Below, piece after piece: positions 17,001-25,073 of a stretch of 64,000 nucleotides of DNA. This DNA is from Anabaena cylindrica PCC 7122. GTDB lineage: Bacteria > Cyanobacteriota > Cyanobacteriia > Cyanobacteriales > Nostocaceae. The stretch is from assembly GCF_000317695.1 (NCBI RefSeq), contig NC_019771.1, positions 6,295,501-6,359,500 of the forward strand, written 5' to 3'. Position 1 is the stretch's first letter. Each line of letters starts with the position of its first letter. A program made the translations under genes and the position numbers. The notes below the pieces were generated by a model, which was not told the origin of the DNA, searched no databases, and saw nothing but the letters and a program-made list of their open reading frames with translations.

Positions 17001-17405
17001 CTAAGAAATTAACCAATTTTCTAACTGTAAATCTTTGACCCTAGTTAAATCAGAATCGGGAGAAACTAAAATTAAATTATGAATTATAGCAGTAGCAGCT
17101 ATCAAAATATCTGCATCCTGAATAATTTTACCTCTGTTTGTTAAATCAGCATGAATTTCAGATGCTTTTTGAAAAATTCTCAGATCATCTAAGAATAAAA
17201 TGGGATAATCTTGGCAAAATTCTTGAAACCAAGCCAATTTTTTAGTAGCGTTACTTCTTAACAGTCCTCTTTGAATTTCATAGTAAGTTATGCCACTAAT
17301 CGCAATTTCTATTTTTAAACTACTTACTTCTTGCAATTTTAAGTTTATTTTGACATTTTGTTTGAGTGATGCTGAAACAATATTAGTATCTAATAAATAA
17401 CCCAT
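17001..17405 (-). CDS. VapC-type PIN-domain toxin
   Basis: A 134-residue PIN nuclease, predicted to cleave tRNA or rRNA when free of its antitoxin. Acidic catalytic residues are visible: D6 in LLDTNIV, E43 in TYYEIQRG, D97/D99 in IQDADILIAA and D117/D119 in VSPDSDL. The ATG follows immediately after the TAA of the upstream antitoxin gene with no gap, so the two are translationally coupled. Its target is not predictable from sequence. Confidence 0.9.
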   Translation of the reverse strand: MGYLLDTNIVSASLKQNVKINLKLQEVSSLKIEIAISGITYYEIQRGLLRSNATKKLAWFQEFCQDYPILFLDDLRIFQKASEIHADLTNRGKIIQDADILIAATAIIHNLILVSPDSDLTRVKDLQLENWLIS

Positions 17406-17696
17406 TTAACCTCGTTTTACAGATTCATCAAAAATTTGCATTTGCTCTGGAGTGAAATCATTTAGCATTCCTGAAACTAAATGTAAAGATAAAATTCTTT
17501 TAATCCGTTTCTTTAATTCTTCCTCAGAGATACTATTAACATCAGGAACGGCGACAGGATCAAAGGTACGATTAATATTTTCGATCATTGCCTGTTTATC
17601 TAAGTTTTCTTGATACAGAGGATTATTATCAATTAAAGTTTTGACAATTTCGGTTAATTTTTGATAATTAGATTGATGATTAATAATTTGAGTCAT
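17406..17696 (-). CDS. Antitoxin partner of the VapC-type toxin
   Basis: A 96-residue acidic protein in front of the PIN toxin. I do not recognise a classical AbrB or MetJ DNA-binding signature. The C-terminal half (LKKRIKRILSLHLVSGMLNDFTPEQMQIFDESVKRG) is amphipathic and resembles the toxin-wrapping tails of PIN antitoxins in cyanobacteria. AACCTCC-type ribosome-binding sequence (GGAGGTT on the coding strand) sits just upstream of the ATG. The assignment rests mainly on position and size. Confidence 0.75.
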   Translation of the reverse strand: MTQIINHQSNYQKLTEIVKTLIDNNPLYQENLDKQAMIENINRTFDPVAVPDVNSISEEELKKRIKRILSLHLVSGMLNDFTPEQMQIFDESVKRG

Positions 17697-17879
17697 AGTT
17701 AAACCTCCTCAAAATAATATCGTTTTTGGATAAGTTAAATCCTATTGTATCAGTTATGATTTCCCTGAAAAAGTAGGAAGAAATCAACAAAAACTTAGTT
17801 TTATGATCGGTAAATTGGTGAAAAATCCCTGAAACGACATGATAATATTCATTCTGTCCGAATAAAGTAATATTAGTTA

Positions 17880-18326
17880 ATGGTAAAACTCTACTATCGC
17901 GGCATGATAGACGAAAATGGTAAGCCCAAAATCGGTCGGAGTGCCAGACTATTAGGGATTAGACCTAGCATTGATATAAATATTGAGCAAATGCCCATAG
18001 ATAGTCTAGATGAGCAAGGCTATTTATTACCAGAATCAGAGCGTGAGTTTCAAGATGAGCTTGTTGATGTTGCCATTGTAAATACAGGGGGAATGTCCGT
18101 TTCCCTGTCAATTGAAGCTTTACCAGCACCTCGTAAACCTGCTAAATTTGGTGGATATGGGAAAGATCCCCTGTGGCAAATTGATGACAGTAACATCACT
18201 GGAGATTTACAAGCTGTTCAGGATAGCCCAACCCACGTTAGTATTTCGCCAAGAGTTACAATGTTACTAGAAAGGTACGAATTAGCGTTGGTAAATACAC
18301 AAGATTATTGGGAAAGAATTGATTAG
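17880..18326 (+). CDS. Tse2-like (ADP-ribosyltransferase-type) toxin candidate
   Basis: A 148-residue protein. From memory it lines up with Pseudomonas Tse2: an N-terminal LYYRGMIDENGKP strand (Tse2 has LYRAVF), TGGMSVS near residue 75 (Tse2 TGGTSVF), a Trp/Ile pair, ITGDLQAVQDS (Tse2 IPPDLKVKQDS), THVSISP (Tse2 THYTIMP) and a closing helix ending YWERID. Tse2-family proteins are NAD-dependent toxins resembling ADP-ribosyltransferases. The next gene begins 20 bp downstream on the same strand and could encode the immunity protein. No secretion signal or type VI genes are nearby. This is motif-level similarity done by eye, not a database hit. Confidence 0.5.
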   Translation: MVKLYYRGMIDENGKPKIGRSARLLGIRPSIDINIEQMPIDSLDEQGYLLPESEREFQDELVDVAIVNTGGMSVSLSIEALPAPRKPAKFGGYGKDPLWQIDDSNITGDLQAVQDSPTHVSISPRVTMLLERYELALVNTQDYWERID

Positions 18327-18346
18327 AACTAAATTAGGAGGTAGGC

Positions 18347-18868
18347 ATGGCATGGATATTTAGTTTATCAGCAGAGTGCGGCTCTGATGAAAGCAGTGCT
18401 AAGGAATTTGCTCAATATTTTATGGAGAAACCATGGTCAAATTTTAGCCCATGGCCATATTGTGCAGACACTTTTCAAGATAGTGAAAAAAATTGGTGGT
18501 GTCGGGTTTACCTAAATCATCTTAGTAAAGTGGGAATAAACAATCCTGAAAATGCTTTCTCGATGACAAATTTAGGTTTGACACTCTATAGAAATCTACT
18601 GTCTTCTCCTCCATTTCGTTATGCTTTAGTTGGTGTGGAAGTTGATGAATTTAGAACCTATAGTGAACTGATTGAAGATTTGCCTAATTTATCTATTCCA
18701 GGATTAGTTTTATCTACAGCACTTGCAGAAGAAGTAGAAATATTACCAGGTTTCCAGCCATTTAGTTCTAGCTATGTTTGGCAACCCTACAAGGGAGAAA
18801 TCTATAATCCATTAATGACATCTCCGGACTTAAAACGGAAACTAGATGAACTTTTGGCTTTGAGTTGA
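18347..18868 (+). CDS. Unknown acidic protein, possible immunity partner of the Tse2-like protein
   Basis: A 173-residue protein I do not recognise. It is acidic and aromatic-rich (PWSNFSPWPYCAD, NWWCRVYLNHL), with no signal peptide or membrane segment, so it is probably cytosolic. A strong TAGGAGG ribosome-binding site lies 6 bases before the ATG at 18347. It starts 20 bp after the Tse2-like gene, and the pair stands alone between VapBC and groEL, the usual form of a toxin-immunity or toxin-antitoxin cassette. Its role is inferred from position only. Confidence 0.5.
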   Translation: MAWIFSLSAECGSDESSAKEFAQYFMEKPWSNFSPWPYCADTFQDSEKNWWCRVYLNHLSKVGINNPENAFSMTNLGLTLYRNLLSSPPFRYALVGVEVDEFRTYSELIEDLPNLSIPGLVLSTALAEEVEILPGFQPFSSSYVWQPYKGEIYNPLMTSPDLKRKLDELLALS

Positions 18869-18914
18869 ATTTAAACAAAATCTTCCCTCTGCGCCTCTGC
18901 GGTTCAATTTCCAT

Positions 18915-18947
18915 AAAAAAACAGCCGCCTCCTTGCGGAAGCAGCCG
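18915..18947 (-). terminator. Rho-independent terminator of groES-groEL
   Basis: On the minus strand CGGCTGCTTCC and GGAGGCGGCTG form an 11-bp stem with several G-U pairs around a GCAA tetraloop (18922-18947), followed by seven T residues. It lies about 27 bp after the groEL stop codon. Confidence 0.9.
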
Positions 18948-18973
18948 TTTTCAAATTAGTGGATTATGGAGAA

Positions 18974-20611
18974 TTAGTAGTCGTAATCTCCGCCACCCAT
19001 ACCAGCGCCAGCAGCAGGAGCGCCATCCTTAGGCTCAGGTTTGTCAACTACGATACATTCGGTTGTCAACACCATTCCCGCAATAGAAGCCGCATTTTGC
19101 AGCGCAGAACGGGTTACTTTAGCAGGATCAACAATTCCAGCAGCCAACATATCAACGAATTCGTTGGTAGCAGCGTTGAAACCTACGTTGAATTCCTTCT
19201 CTTTCACACGTTCAGCAATGACAGCACCATTCTGACCGGCGTTTTCTGCAATTCTCTTTAGAGGTGCAGGTAAAGCACGAGCCACAATTAAAGCACCAGT
19301 CAATTCTTCATCTTTGAGGTTGCTGTTAGCCCAAACTTCCAATTGGGGAGCGAGGTGAGCCAAGGTTGTACCACCACCGGGGACGATACCTTCTTCTACA
19401 GCAGCCTTGGTAGCGTTGATAGCATCTTCCAAGCGCAGCTTCTTGTCCTTCATTTCGGTTTCGGTAGCTGCACCAACTTTAACTACAGCTACACCACCAG
19501 ACAATTTAGCCAAACGCTCTTGTAGTTTTTCTTTGTCGTAGGAAGATTCGGTTTCTTCCATTTGACGACGGATTTGTTCACAACGAGCCTTAACTGGAGC
19601 TTCGTTACCTTCAGCTACAATTGTGGTGCTGTCTTTGGTGATGGTGATACGGCGAGCTTTACCCAGGCTGTCTAGCTTGGTGGTATCTAGCTTCAAACCA
19701 GCATCTTCGGTGATGAGTAGACCACCAGTTAAGACGGCAATATCTTCTAGCATAGCCTTACGGCGATCGCCAAAACCAGGAGCCTTAACGGCTGCAACGT
19801 TGAGTACACCGCGCAAACGGTTAACTACCAAGGTTGCTAAAGCTTCTTTTTCGATATCTTCAGCGATAATCACCAAAGGACGACCGGAACGAGCTACCTG
19901 CTCAAGTACAGGTACTAAGTCTTGTACTAAAGCAATCTTCTTGTCTGTTAACAAGATGTAAGGCTCATCAAAGACTGTTTCCATCCGCTCTGCATCAGTA
20001 GCAAAGTAAGGAGAGATATAGCCTTTATCAAAGCGCATCCCTTCGGTGATTTCGAGTTCGGTGGTCATAGACTTCCCTTCTTCTAGGGAAATTACGCCTT
20101 CCTTACCCACTTTGTCCATTGCTTGAGCAATCATCTGACCGACTTCTTCGTCGTTACCAGCAGAGATCGAAGCAACTTGTGCGATCGCTTTAGAATCTTC
20201 TACAGGGCGAGCGTGTTCAGCAATCTTTTCTACTAAGAAAGCCGCAGCTTTGTCAATACCACGCTTTAGTAAAATCGCATTAGCGCCGGCGGCAACGTTC
20301 CGCAAGCCTTCCTTAACGATCGCATGAGCCAAAACGGTAGCGGTGGTTGTACCATCACCCGCAGCGTCATTTGTCTTAGAAGCAGCTTGACGAATTAGTG
20401 CCACACCTGTGTTTTCAATGTGGTCTTCTAATTCGATTTCTTTAGCGATGGTGACACCATCGTTAACGATTTGTGGTGCGCCAAATTTCTTCTCTAGAAC
20501 TACGTTGCGACCTTTAGGTCCAAGGGTAACAGCAACAGCCTCAGCTAAGATATCAATACCGCGTTCTAGAGCGCGACGGGCGTTTTCGTTATAGATAATG
20601 CGCTTTGCCAT
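18974..20611 (-). CDS. groL: Chaperonin GroEL (operon copy)
   Basis: 60-kDa chaperonin, 545 residues, which with GroES encloses and refolds proteins in an ATP-driven double ring. Diagnostic stretches are AVTLGPKGRNVVLEK, the ATP-binding DGTTTATVLA and the C-terminal PEKxxxxxGAGMGGGDYDY-type tail, with a Gly/Met end shorter than in E. coli. It is second in the groES-groEL operon, after a 151-bp spacer carrying TGGTAAT-type tandem repeats. The CIRCE operator upstream of groES predicts HrcA-controlled heat-shock expression. Cyanobacteria usually have a second, CIRCE-independent groEL elsewhere; it is not in this window. Confidence 0.98.
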   Translation of the reverse strand: MAKRIIYNENARRALERGIDILAEAVAVTLGPKGRNVVLEKKFGAPQIVNDGVTIAKEIELEDHIENTGVALIRQAASKTNDAAGDGTTTATVLAHAIVKEGLRNVAAGANAILLKRGIDKAAAFLVEKIAEHARPVEDSKAIAQVASISAGNDEEVGQMIAQAMDKVGKEGVISLEEGKSMTTELEITEGMRFDKGYISPYFATDAERMETVFDEPYILLTDKKIALVQDLVPVLEQVARSGRPLVIIAEDIEKEALATLVVNRLRGVLNVAAVKAPGFGDRRKAMLEDIAVLTGGLLITEDAGLKLDTTKLDSLGKARRITITKDSTTIVAEGNEAPVKARCEQIRRQMEETESSYDKEKLQERLAKLSGGVAVVKVGAATETEMKDKKLRLEDAINATKAAVEEGIVPGGGTTLAHLAPQLEVWANSNLKDEELTGALIVARALPAPLKRIAENAGQNGAVIAERVKEKEFNVGFNAATNEFVDMLAAGIVDPAKVTRSALQNAASIAGMVLTTECIVVDKPEPKDGAPAAGAGMGGGDYDY

Positions 20612-20660
20612 AAGAGTCTAAATTCGGGTAGTAAGTTAAAATTTGTCTTGAATTTTGGTA

Positions 20661-20701
20661 ATTTGGTGATTGGTAATTGGTGATTGGTAATTGGTAATTA
20701 G
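20661..20701. repeat. Short tandem repeats, TGGTAAT/TGGTGAT
   Basis: About six interspersed copies of 7-mers TGGTAAT and TGGTGAT in the groES-groEL spacer. Since the operon is transcribed through it, the repeat lies within the groESL mRNA. It resembles STRR sequences elsewhere in the window. Confidence 0.75.
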
Positions 20702-20762
20702 GAAAACTCTTTCCCAGTACCCAATCCCCAGACCCCAGTACCTCATCCCCCTCATCACCCAT

Positions 20763-21074
20763 TTACATGACGACTGCTAAAATATCTTTTTCAGAAAGCA
20801 GTACGTACTCTTCGGTTCCGAGCTTAACGTCGGTTCCAGCGTACTTGGAGTACAGCACTTTCTCACCAACTTGGATTTCCAATTCTTGACGGCTGCCGTC
20901 GTCATTACGCTTGCCAGGTCCAAGGGCTACAACTTCGCCTACTTGGGGCTTTTCCTTAGCGGTGTCGGGCAAATACAGACCACCTGCGGTCTTTTCTTCA
21001 GCGGCGGTCACTTTTACAAAAACGCGATCGCCCAGTGGTTTAACGGTTGAAACGGTCAGAGATACAGCTGCCAT
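20763..21074 (-). CDS. groS: Co-chaperonin GroES
   Basis: A 103-residue heptameric lid of the GroEL chamber. The family pattern STVKPLGDRVFVK, the mobile-loop region EEKTAGGLYLPDTAKEKP and the C-terminal LLSEKDILAVV are all present. The ATG at 21074 lies 19 bp from the CIRCE operator. First gene of the groESL operon. Confidence 0.98.
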   Translation of the reverse strand: MAAVSLTVSTVKPLGDRVFVKVTAAEEKTAGGLYLPDTAKEKPQVGEVVALGPGKRNDDGSRQELEIQVGEKVLYSKYAGTDVKLGTEEYVLLSEKDILAVVM

Positions 21075-21093
21075 AAAATTTTTTTGCCTTGTG

Positions 21094-21120
21094 TTAGCAC
21101 TCTCAACTCCTGAGTGCTAA
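21094..21120 (-). promoter_or_regulatory. CIRCE heat-shock operator
   Basis: TTAGCACTC (21094-21102), nine spacer bases, GAGTGCTAA (21112-21120): an exact match to the CIRCE consensus bound by the HrcA repressor. It sits between the presumed promoter and groES and predicts derepression on heat shock. Confidence 0.97.
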
Positions 21121-21428
21121 TTTACCGAAAGCCAGCATACAATGGCAACGATTCCTTGTGTACGGGTTTCCGAACTGAGCGATCGCACCTGTACTTAAGC
21201 ATAAATGCCTAATTGTGATAGTTGTCTGGTTCTGTTGCGTAAGTAATGAATATTTTTATATGGACAACATTTATTTGCAAAGCGGGGAAATTGTTATAGA
21301 ACTGTAATCAGGGAACCGTTCAATGAGTAACATTACAGTAAGTTCAAAAAATGCCGTCCTATCCCCAAAACTACTAAAGCTGTGGAAGGAACTTAAAGCC
21401 CTAAGTCATTGTGTGAAAGCTCTAGGAC

Positions 21429-21739
21429 TGGCAAACCTTCACTGAACAGCGTTCTCTTGGTTCTGAGCAGACAGTTGCTCACTTATGGACAAAACAAGCT
21501 AGTCTAGAGTCCTGGGAATGCTTAAAACTGGGACTTAAGGAGCCACATCTTAACCAGCTGCTTAGTTAAGTCATCCCATAGGCATCTTCAGAACTAAAAC
21601 CAACTGCTTGCGTGTTTGTTGTTCTAGGCAGATAATGGTAGTTTACCCAGATGGGGTTTGGTATAGCCAAACAAAACCGGAAGTCATTGAGCGGATCATC
21701 CCAGAACACTTAATCGGCATAATGGTGGTGGAAGCATAA
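21429..21739 (+). pseudogene. Decayed coding relics, including the end of a [2Fe-2S] thioredoxin-like ferredoxin
   Basis: Within the 1-kb gap before the response regulator, two open stretches look like eroded genes. Bases 21635-21739 read MVVYPDGVWYSQTKPEVIERII and end EHLIGIMVVEA, matching the C-terminus of small thioredoxin-like [2Fe-2S] ferredoxins (pattern VxPDxVWYxxVxPExVxxIVxxHLxGG). The preceding bases, where the CLGxCGNGPM cluster motif should be, are scrambled and have no cysteines in frame. Bases 21429-21569 read WQTFTEQRSLGSEQTVAHLW and continue to a stop; I do not recognise this piece. No intact gene can be built from either. Confidence 0.5.
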
Positions 21740-22146
21740 GCCTTTTTAACCCATCCTTTGCCAGAAACTTCCCCGGTTTCTCGTGAACCTCTGATAGAGG
21801 CTTAACATCCAAAGGATATAGTAGAGCAGCAGTAAGCGAATGAAAGTGCGGGTAAGTTTTGAGCTAGGGTCATCTTCAGCTAAATACTGAACTTGTCAAC
21901 CAGAAAGATTATTATTTAATCAGGTTTAATCAGGTTTTTTAGCCCGCCCCTTTCAAAGCGATATATAATAGCGCATTATAAATACTATTGCTCTCCGTAT
22001 CCTTACTGGAATTTTGCCATCAAGCTACTAATTAAGATTGAAAGTGACCTTCACTTTTTAGACTTCGAGGCAGCAAAGGCAAGTTAAGTGGGAAAAACAA
22101 CAACATCTCAATAATCCACCATAGAGGATAACTAATCAAGACCTTG

Positions 22147-22824
22147 ATGGATCGAAGCGCGACAAGTGCCACTGCTATGAAAGAGTCCAGCATGAAAGAT
22201 CACAAACGACTTCTATTGATTGATGATGACCCTAACCTCATCTTGCTGGTGAAGGATTACTTAGAATTCCGAGGATACGAAGTCATCACGGCCGAAAATG
22301 GACGAGAAGCTCTGGATATTCTAGAACATGATGTTCCAGACATGATCATCTGTGACGTGATGATGCCGGAAATGGACGGGTACACTTTTGTGGAACAAGT
22401 ACGCCAAAACGAACGTACAAGTTGGATTCCCGTTCTCTTCCTCTCCGCTAAGGGACAAAGTGCAGACCGAGTTAAAGGTCTAAACAAAGGTGCTGATGTC
22501 TATATGGTCAAACCCTTTGAACCCGAAGAACTCGTAGCACAAGTAGAATCCTCACTAAAGCAAACCATCCGTTGGAAAGAACACCAGACAAAGGGAGGGG
22601 AAAACGGTTCCCGTATCCAAGTTCCCTTTGATGTACAGTTAACCCCAACCGAACTGAAGGTAGTCCAGTTTGTAGCCAGGGGTTTAGCTAATCGGGAAAT
22701 CGCTGAAGAATTAAACGTCAGTCAGCGTACCGTGGAAAGCCATGTTTCCAATATGTTGGGTAAAACCAATCTCCACAACCGTACTGAACTAGCGCGTTGG
22801 GCGATTGAAAATCAAATGGCTTAA
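22147..22824 (+). CDS. NarL/LuxR-family response regulator (Ycf29-like)
   Basis: A 225-residue two-component transcription factor. The receiver domain has the acidic pocket DDD (26-28), phospho-acceptor D70 in IICDVMMPEMDGY and the conserved Lys in MVKPFEPEE. The C-terminal LuxR-type helix-turn-helix reads LTPTELKVVQFVARGLANREIAEELNVS. The architecture and wording resemble the cyanobacterial/chloroplast Ycf29 (TctD-like) regulators. The ATG at 22147 is preferred over the TTG one codon earlier; MKESSMKDHK offers later alternatives. No kinase gene adjoins it. A symmetrical hairpin downstream is the likely terminator. Confidence 0.9.
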   Translation: MDRSATSATAMKESSMKDHKRLLLIDDDPNLILLVKDYLEFRGYEVITAENGREALDILEHDVPDMIICDVMMPEMDGYTFVEQVRQNERTSWIPVLFLSAKGQSADRVKGLNKGADVYMVKPFEPEELVAQVESSLKQTIRWKEHQTKGGENGSRIQVPFDVQLTPTELKVVQFVARGLANREIAEELNVSQRTVESHVSNMLGKTNLHNRTELARWAIENQMA

Positions 22825-22848
22825 GCCCTCTCAAATTTACCGAAGTTC

Positions 22849-22884
22849 TGAGTTTTGAGTTAGGACATAATTGCTCAAAACTCA
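22849..22884 (+). terminator. Hairpin after the response regulator
   Basis: TGAGTTTTGAG (22849-22859) and CTCAAAACTCA (22874-22884) form an 11-bp stem with a 14-nt loop, 24 bp after the stop codon. There is no T-run, so termination efficiency is uncertain. Confidence 0.5.
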
Positions 22885-23407
22885 AACTGGTTACGTAACT
22901 TGACTTCAGTTTGAGAGCTAATAAATTATGAATTGTGAAGCCAAACTTGAATTTTTAATTCAAACTTCATAATTCATAGTTTATGATACAGCCCTCAACT
23001 GCTATGTTCCAACCCGGATATCACCTAAAAATATCACTACATTACCCCCACGCAAATCTCCCATTTTCCCAACTGGAAAGGAAATATAGCTCATAGGGTC
23101 TAATAAATCTTTACAAAACGGAAAATTAAATTAAAAGTCAACATTTGGCAATATACACAAATCAATAAATACATTAGAATAGTATCAGTACTGTAGTTTT
23201 AAATATAACCAGTCATCTCGTATCCGTTTGAATACTTCTTATTAGCAGATTATTAGCAGGAAAGAAGTATTCGCCAAGAAAATTAACCCCACGTGAGGAA
23301 ATGATTGATTTTAGGAAAATTACACTGGAGGAAGAAAATTTACATCTTCATTCAGAATCAGGATGTCCGGGATTTAAGGATTTACATAATGGAGATTAGT
23401 AAAGATT
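22885..23407. other. Gene-free spacer before the Uma2 gene
   Basis: About 520 bp without a credible gene. It holds a second imperfect hairpin (TTATGAATTGTGAAG at 22926-22940 against CTTCATAATTCATA near 22965-22978). The 63-residue open frame at 23305-23496 overlaps the true Uma2 start in another frame and is rejected. Confidence 0.5.
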
Positions 23408-24016
23408 ATGAAACTACAAACTACTACCCAAGAAATAAAAACAGTTACAGCCTACTATACTCCAGAAGAATATTTAGAACTAGAACAAAAATCTGATTAT
23501 AAAAATGAATATAAAAATGGAGAAATTATACCTATGACTGGAGGAACAACAAACCATAATAAACTAGCTGGTAACTTTTATATCTCTTTGAATTTGGCAC
23601 TAAATGATTTAGATTATGAAGTTTACATTGGTGATGTGAAATTGTGGATACCAAAATATCGAGAATTTACTTATCCTGATGTGATGGTAATTGAGGGTGA
23701 ACCTGTGTATTATGGAACTAACACCACTATAGTTACTAACCCGTTATTAATTGGTGAAGTTTTATCTAAATCTACAAAAGATTACGATCAGGGAGATAAA
23801 TTTCTGTATTATCGTTCAATTCCTGAATTTAAAGAATATGTTTTGATTGACCAAACTAAATATTATGTAATGCAGTACGTGAAAAATAATGAGAATCAAT
23901 GGTTTTTGACGGAGTATGAAACAGAAGATGCTATTTTAAATTTGGCATCAATTAATGTGAAATTCCCATTGAAGCAATTGTATAAAAAAATTAACTTTTT
24001 GGAAAAAATAGAGTAA
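23408..24016 (+). CDS. Uma2 family (DUF820) putative restriction endonuclease-like protein
   Basis: A 202-residue member of the Uma2/DUF820 family, a PD-(D/E)XK nuclease fold hugely expanded in cyanobacteria and often located near mobile elements. Visible are YTPEEYLELEQKSDYKNEYKNGEI, the family N-terminus, TYPDVMVIEG with the catalytic Asp, LLIGEVLSKST with the catalytic Glu, and FKEYVLIDQ. The gene is AT-rich and followed by transposase relics and a second decayed Uma2 gene. Cellular role unknown. Confidence 0.9.
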   Translation: MKLQTTTQEIKTVTAYYTPEEYLELEQKSDYKNEYKNGEIIPMTGGTTNHNKLAGNFYISLNLALNDLDYEVYIGDVKLWIPKYREFTYPDVMVIEGEPVYYGTNTTIVTNPLLIGEVLSKSTKDYDQGDKFLYYRSIPEFKEYVLIDQTKYYVMQYVKNNENQWFLTEYETEDAILNLASINVKFPLKQLYKKINFLEKIE

Positions 24017-24030
24017 AAAGAGTGCAGGAT

Positions 24031-24105
24031 GTAAGGGTGTCTATTGATGCTATGGGAACACAAAAATCAATTGCTGAGAAAATTATTGGCACAGATGCTG
24101 ATTAG
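24031..24105 (+). pseudogene. ISAs1-family transposase fragment
   Basis: The frame reads VRVSIDAMGTQKSIAEKIIG then TDAD and a stop at 24103. This is the SIDAMGxQKxIAxxII block that carries a catalytic Asp of ISAs1 transposases, and the rest of the enzyme is missing. It begins 15 bp after the Uma2 gene. No inverted repeats were found. Confidence 0.7.
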
Positions 24106-24252
24106 ACACTATCAGATTTATTCGTCAATTTGATAATGGTAGTGGAGACCATACACAACTGGAGTTTAGACTAAAAACAGAGATACAAGTTAAAACTACT
24201 GAGAAAAAGTGAGTTAAAAAGACTACTAATTATAGAGAATAGAGAATTGGCG

Positions 24253-24286
24253 AAAAAAAAGCGGTCAGTGATGTAAAACTGACCGC
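24253..24286 (-). terminator. Strong minus-strand terminator with no adjacent minus-strand gene
   Basis: GCGGTCAGT (24261-24269) and ACTGACCGC (24278-24286) form a 9-bp stem with an 8-nt loop; read on the minus strand it is followed by eight T residues. The nearest minus-strand gene upstream is asnS, about 790 bp away and separated by plus-strand relics, so it may once have ended the asnS transcript or may serve an unseen small RNA. Confidence 0.7.
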
Positions 24287-24463
24287 AAAATGTTCAATGC
24301 TGATAAATGTAAAAGAGTTATCAGATTGACAATTTTTCCTTTTGCCTATTGGGGTTATGGATTTAAGCTTCAATCCCATCGAAACACCACCTTTAGAAGT
24401 TGTTGAAAAAGGTATTGAGGCAATTAGAGACTATTTTCGCATAATCTTGTAGTTGTCTTTTCT

Positions 24464-24922
24464 ATGATTGCCACTTTTGGTGGTCTTTTACCATTTCATT
24501 ATCTAGCTTTAGCAATTATTGGTAAAGCAATATTTATTGTTTTAATAGGAGTCTTACAACTACGTCAAGATAACCGATTATCTGAAAAATCTTTTGTGGA
24601 GTTAGTAAAAAAAGAATCAACCATTACTCAAGCAGTTTCAGTTCCTTTAGTCATAGAAATTGTTAGCAGTAATTGGAAAACCGATTATTCCACTAAAGCT
24701 GATGAATATGAATCAATGGGTATTCCTTAATATTGGATATTTGATTATGCTGCTTTCGGTGGAAGAAGATTTATCGGTAATCCTAAACAACCCACTATCT
24801 GAGTTTATTCTTTAATTGATGAAAAATATCTAGTTAATTAATTTAGAGGTGATGATCAGATCGTATCTCCACTTTTTCCAGATTTAAACTTAAATATTTC
24901 TCACATTTTACAAAAAATATAG
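24464..24922 (+). pseudogene. Decayed Uma2 family gene
   Basis: The frame carries VPLVIEIVSSNWKTDYSTKA and DEYESMGIP, a stop, then YWIFDYAAFGGRRFIGNPKQP, another stop, and later FRGDDQIVSPLFPDLNLNIS to ISHILQKI and a final stop. These are consecutive blocks of the Uma2 C-terminal half (catalytic Glu in EIVS), in one frame but broken by at least three stop codons. The hydrophobic stretch upstream (LPFHYLALAIIGKAIF) does not match the family well. Non-functional. Confidence 0.85.
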
Positions 24923-25040
24923 CAGTATGCACTTCCATGATTTACATCCCACATTCTGCACCCCAATAGTCACAAACGTAAATTACTAAGAGAAAAAAGG
25001 CAAGCAAGAATAAAAACAGACATAATTCATCAAACTAAAT

Positions 25041-25067
25041 GGTGGGTTAGCGACAGCGTAACCCACC
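25041..25067 (-). terminator. Palindromic repeat downstream of asnS
   Basis: GGTGGGTTA (25041-25049) and TAACCCACC (25059-25067) form a 9-bp stem 7 bp after the asnS stop. It belongs to the dispersed GGTTGGGTT...AACCCAAC family (also about 12085-12112 and 47669-47694) and probably acts as a transcript end; no T-run is present. Confidence 0.55.
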
Positions 25068-25073
25068 CTACAA

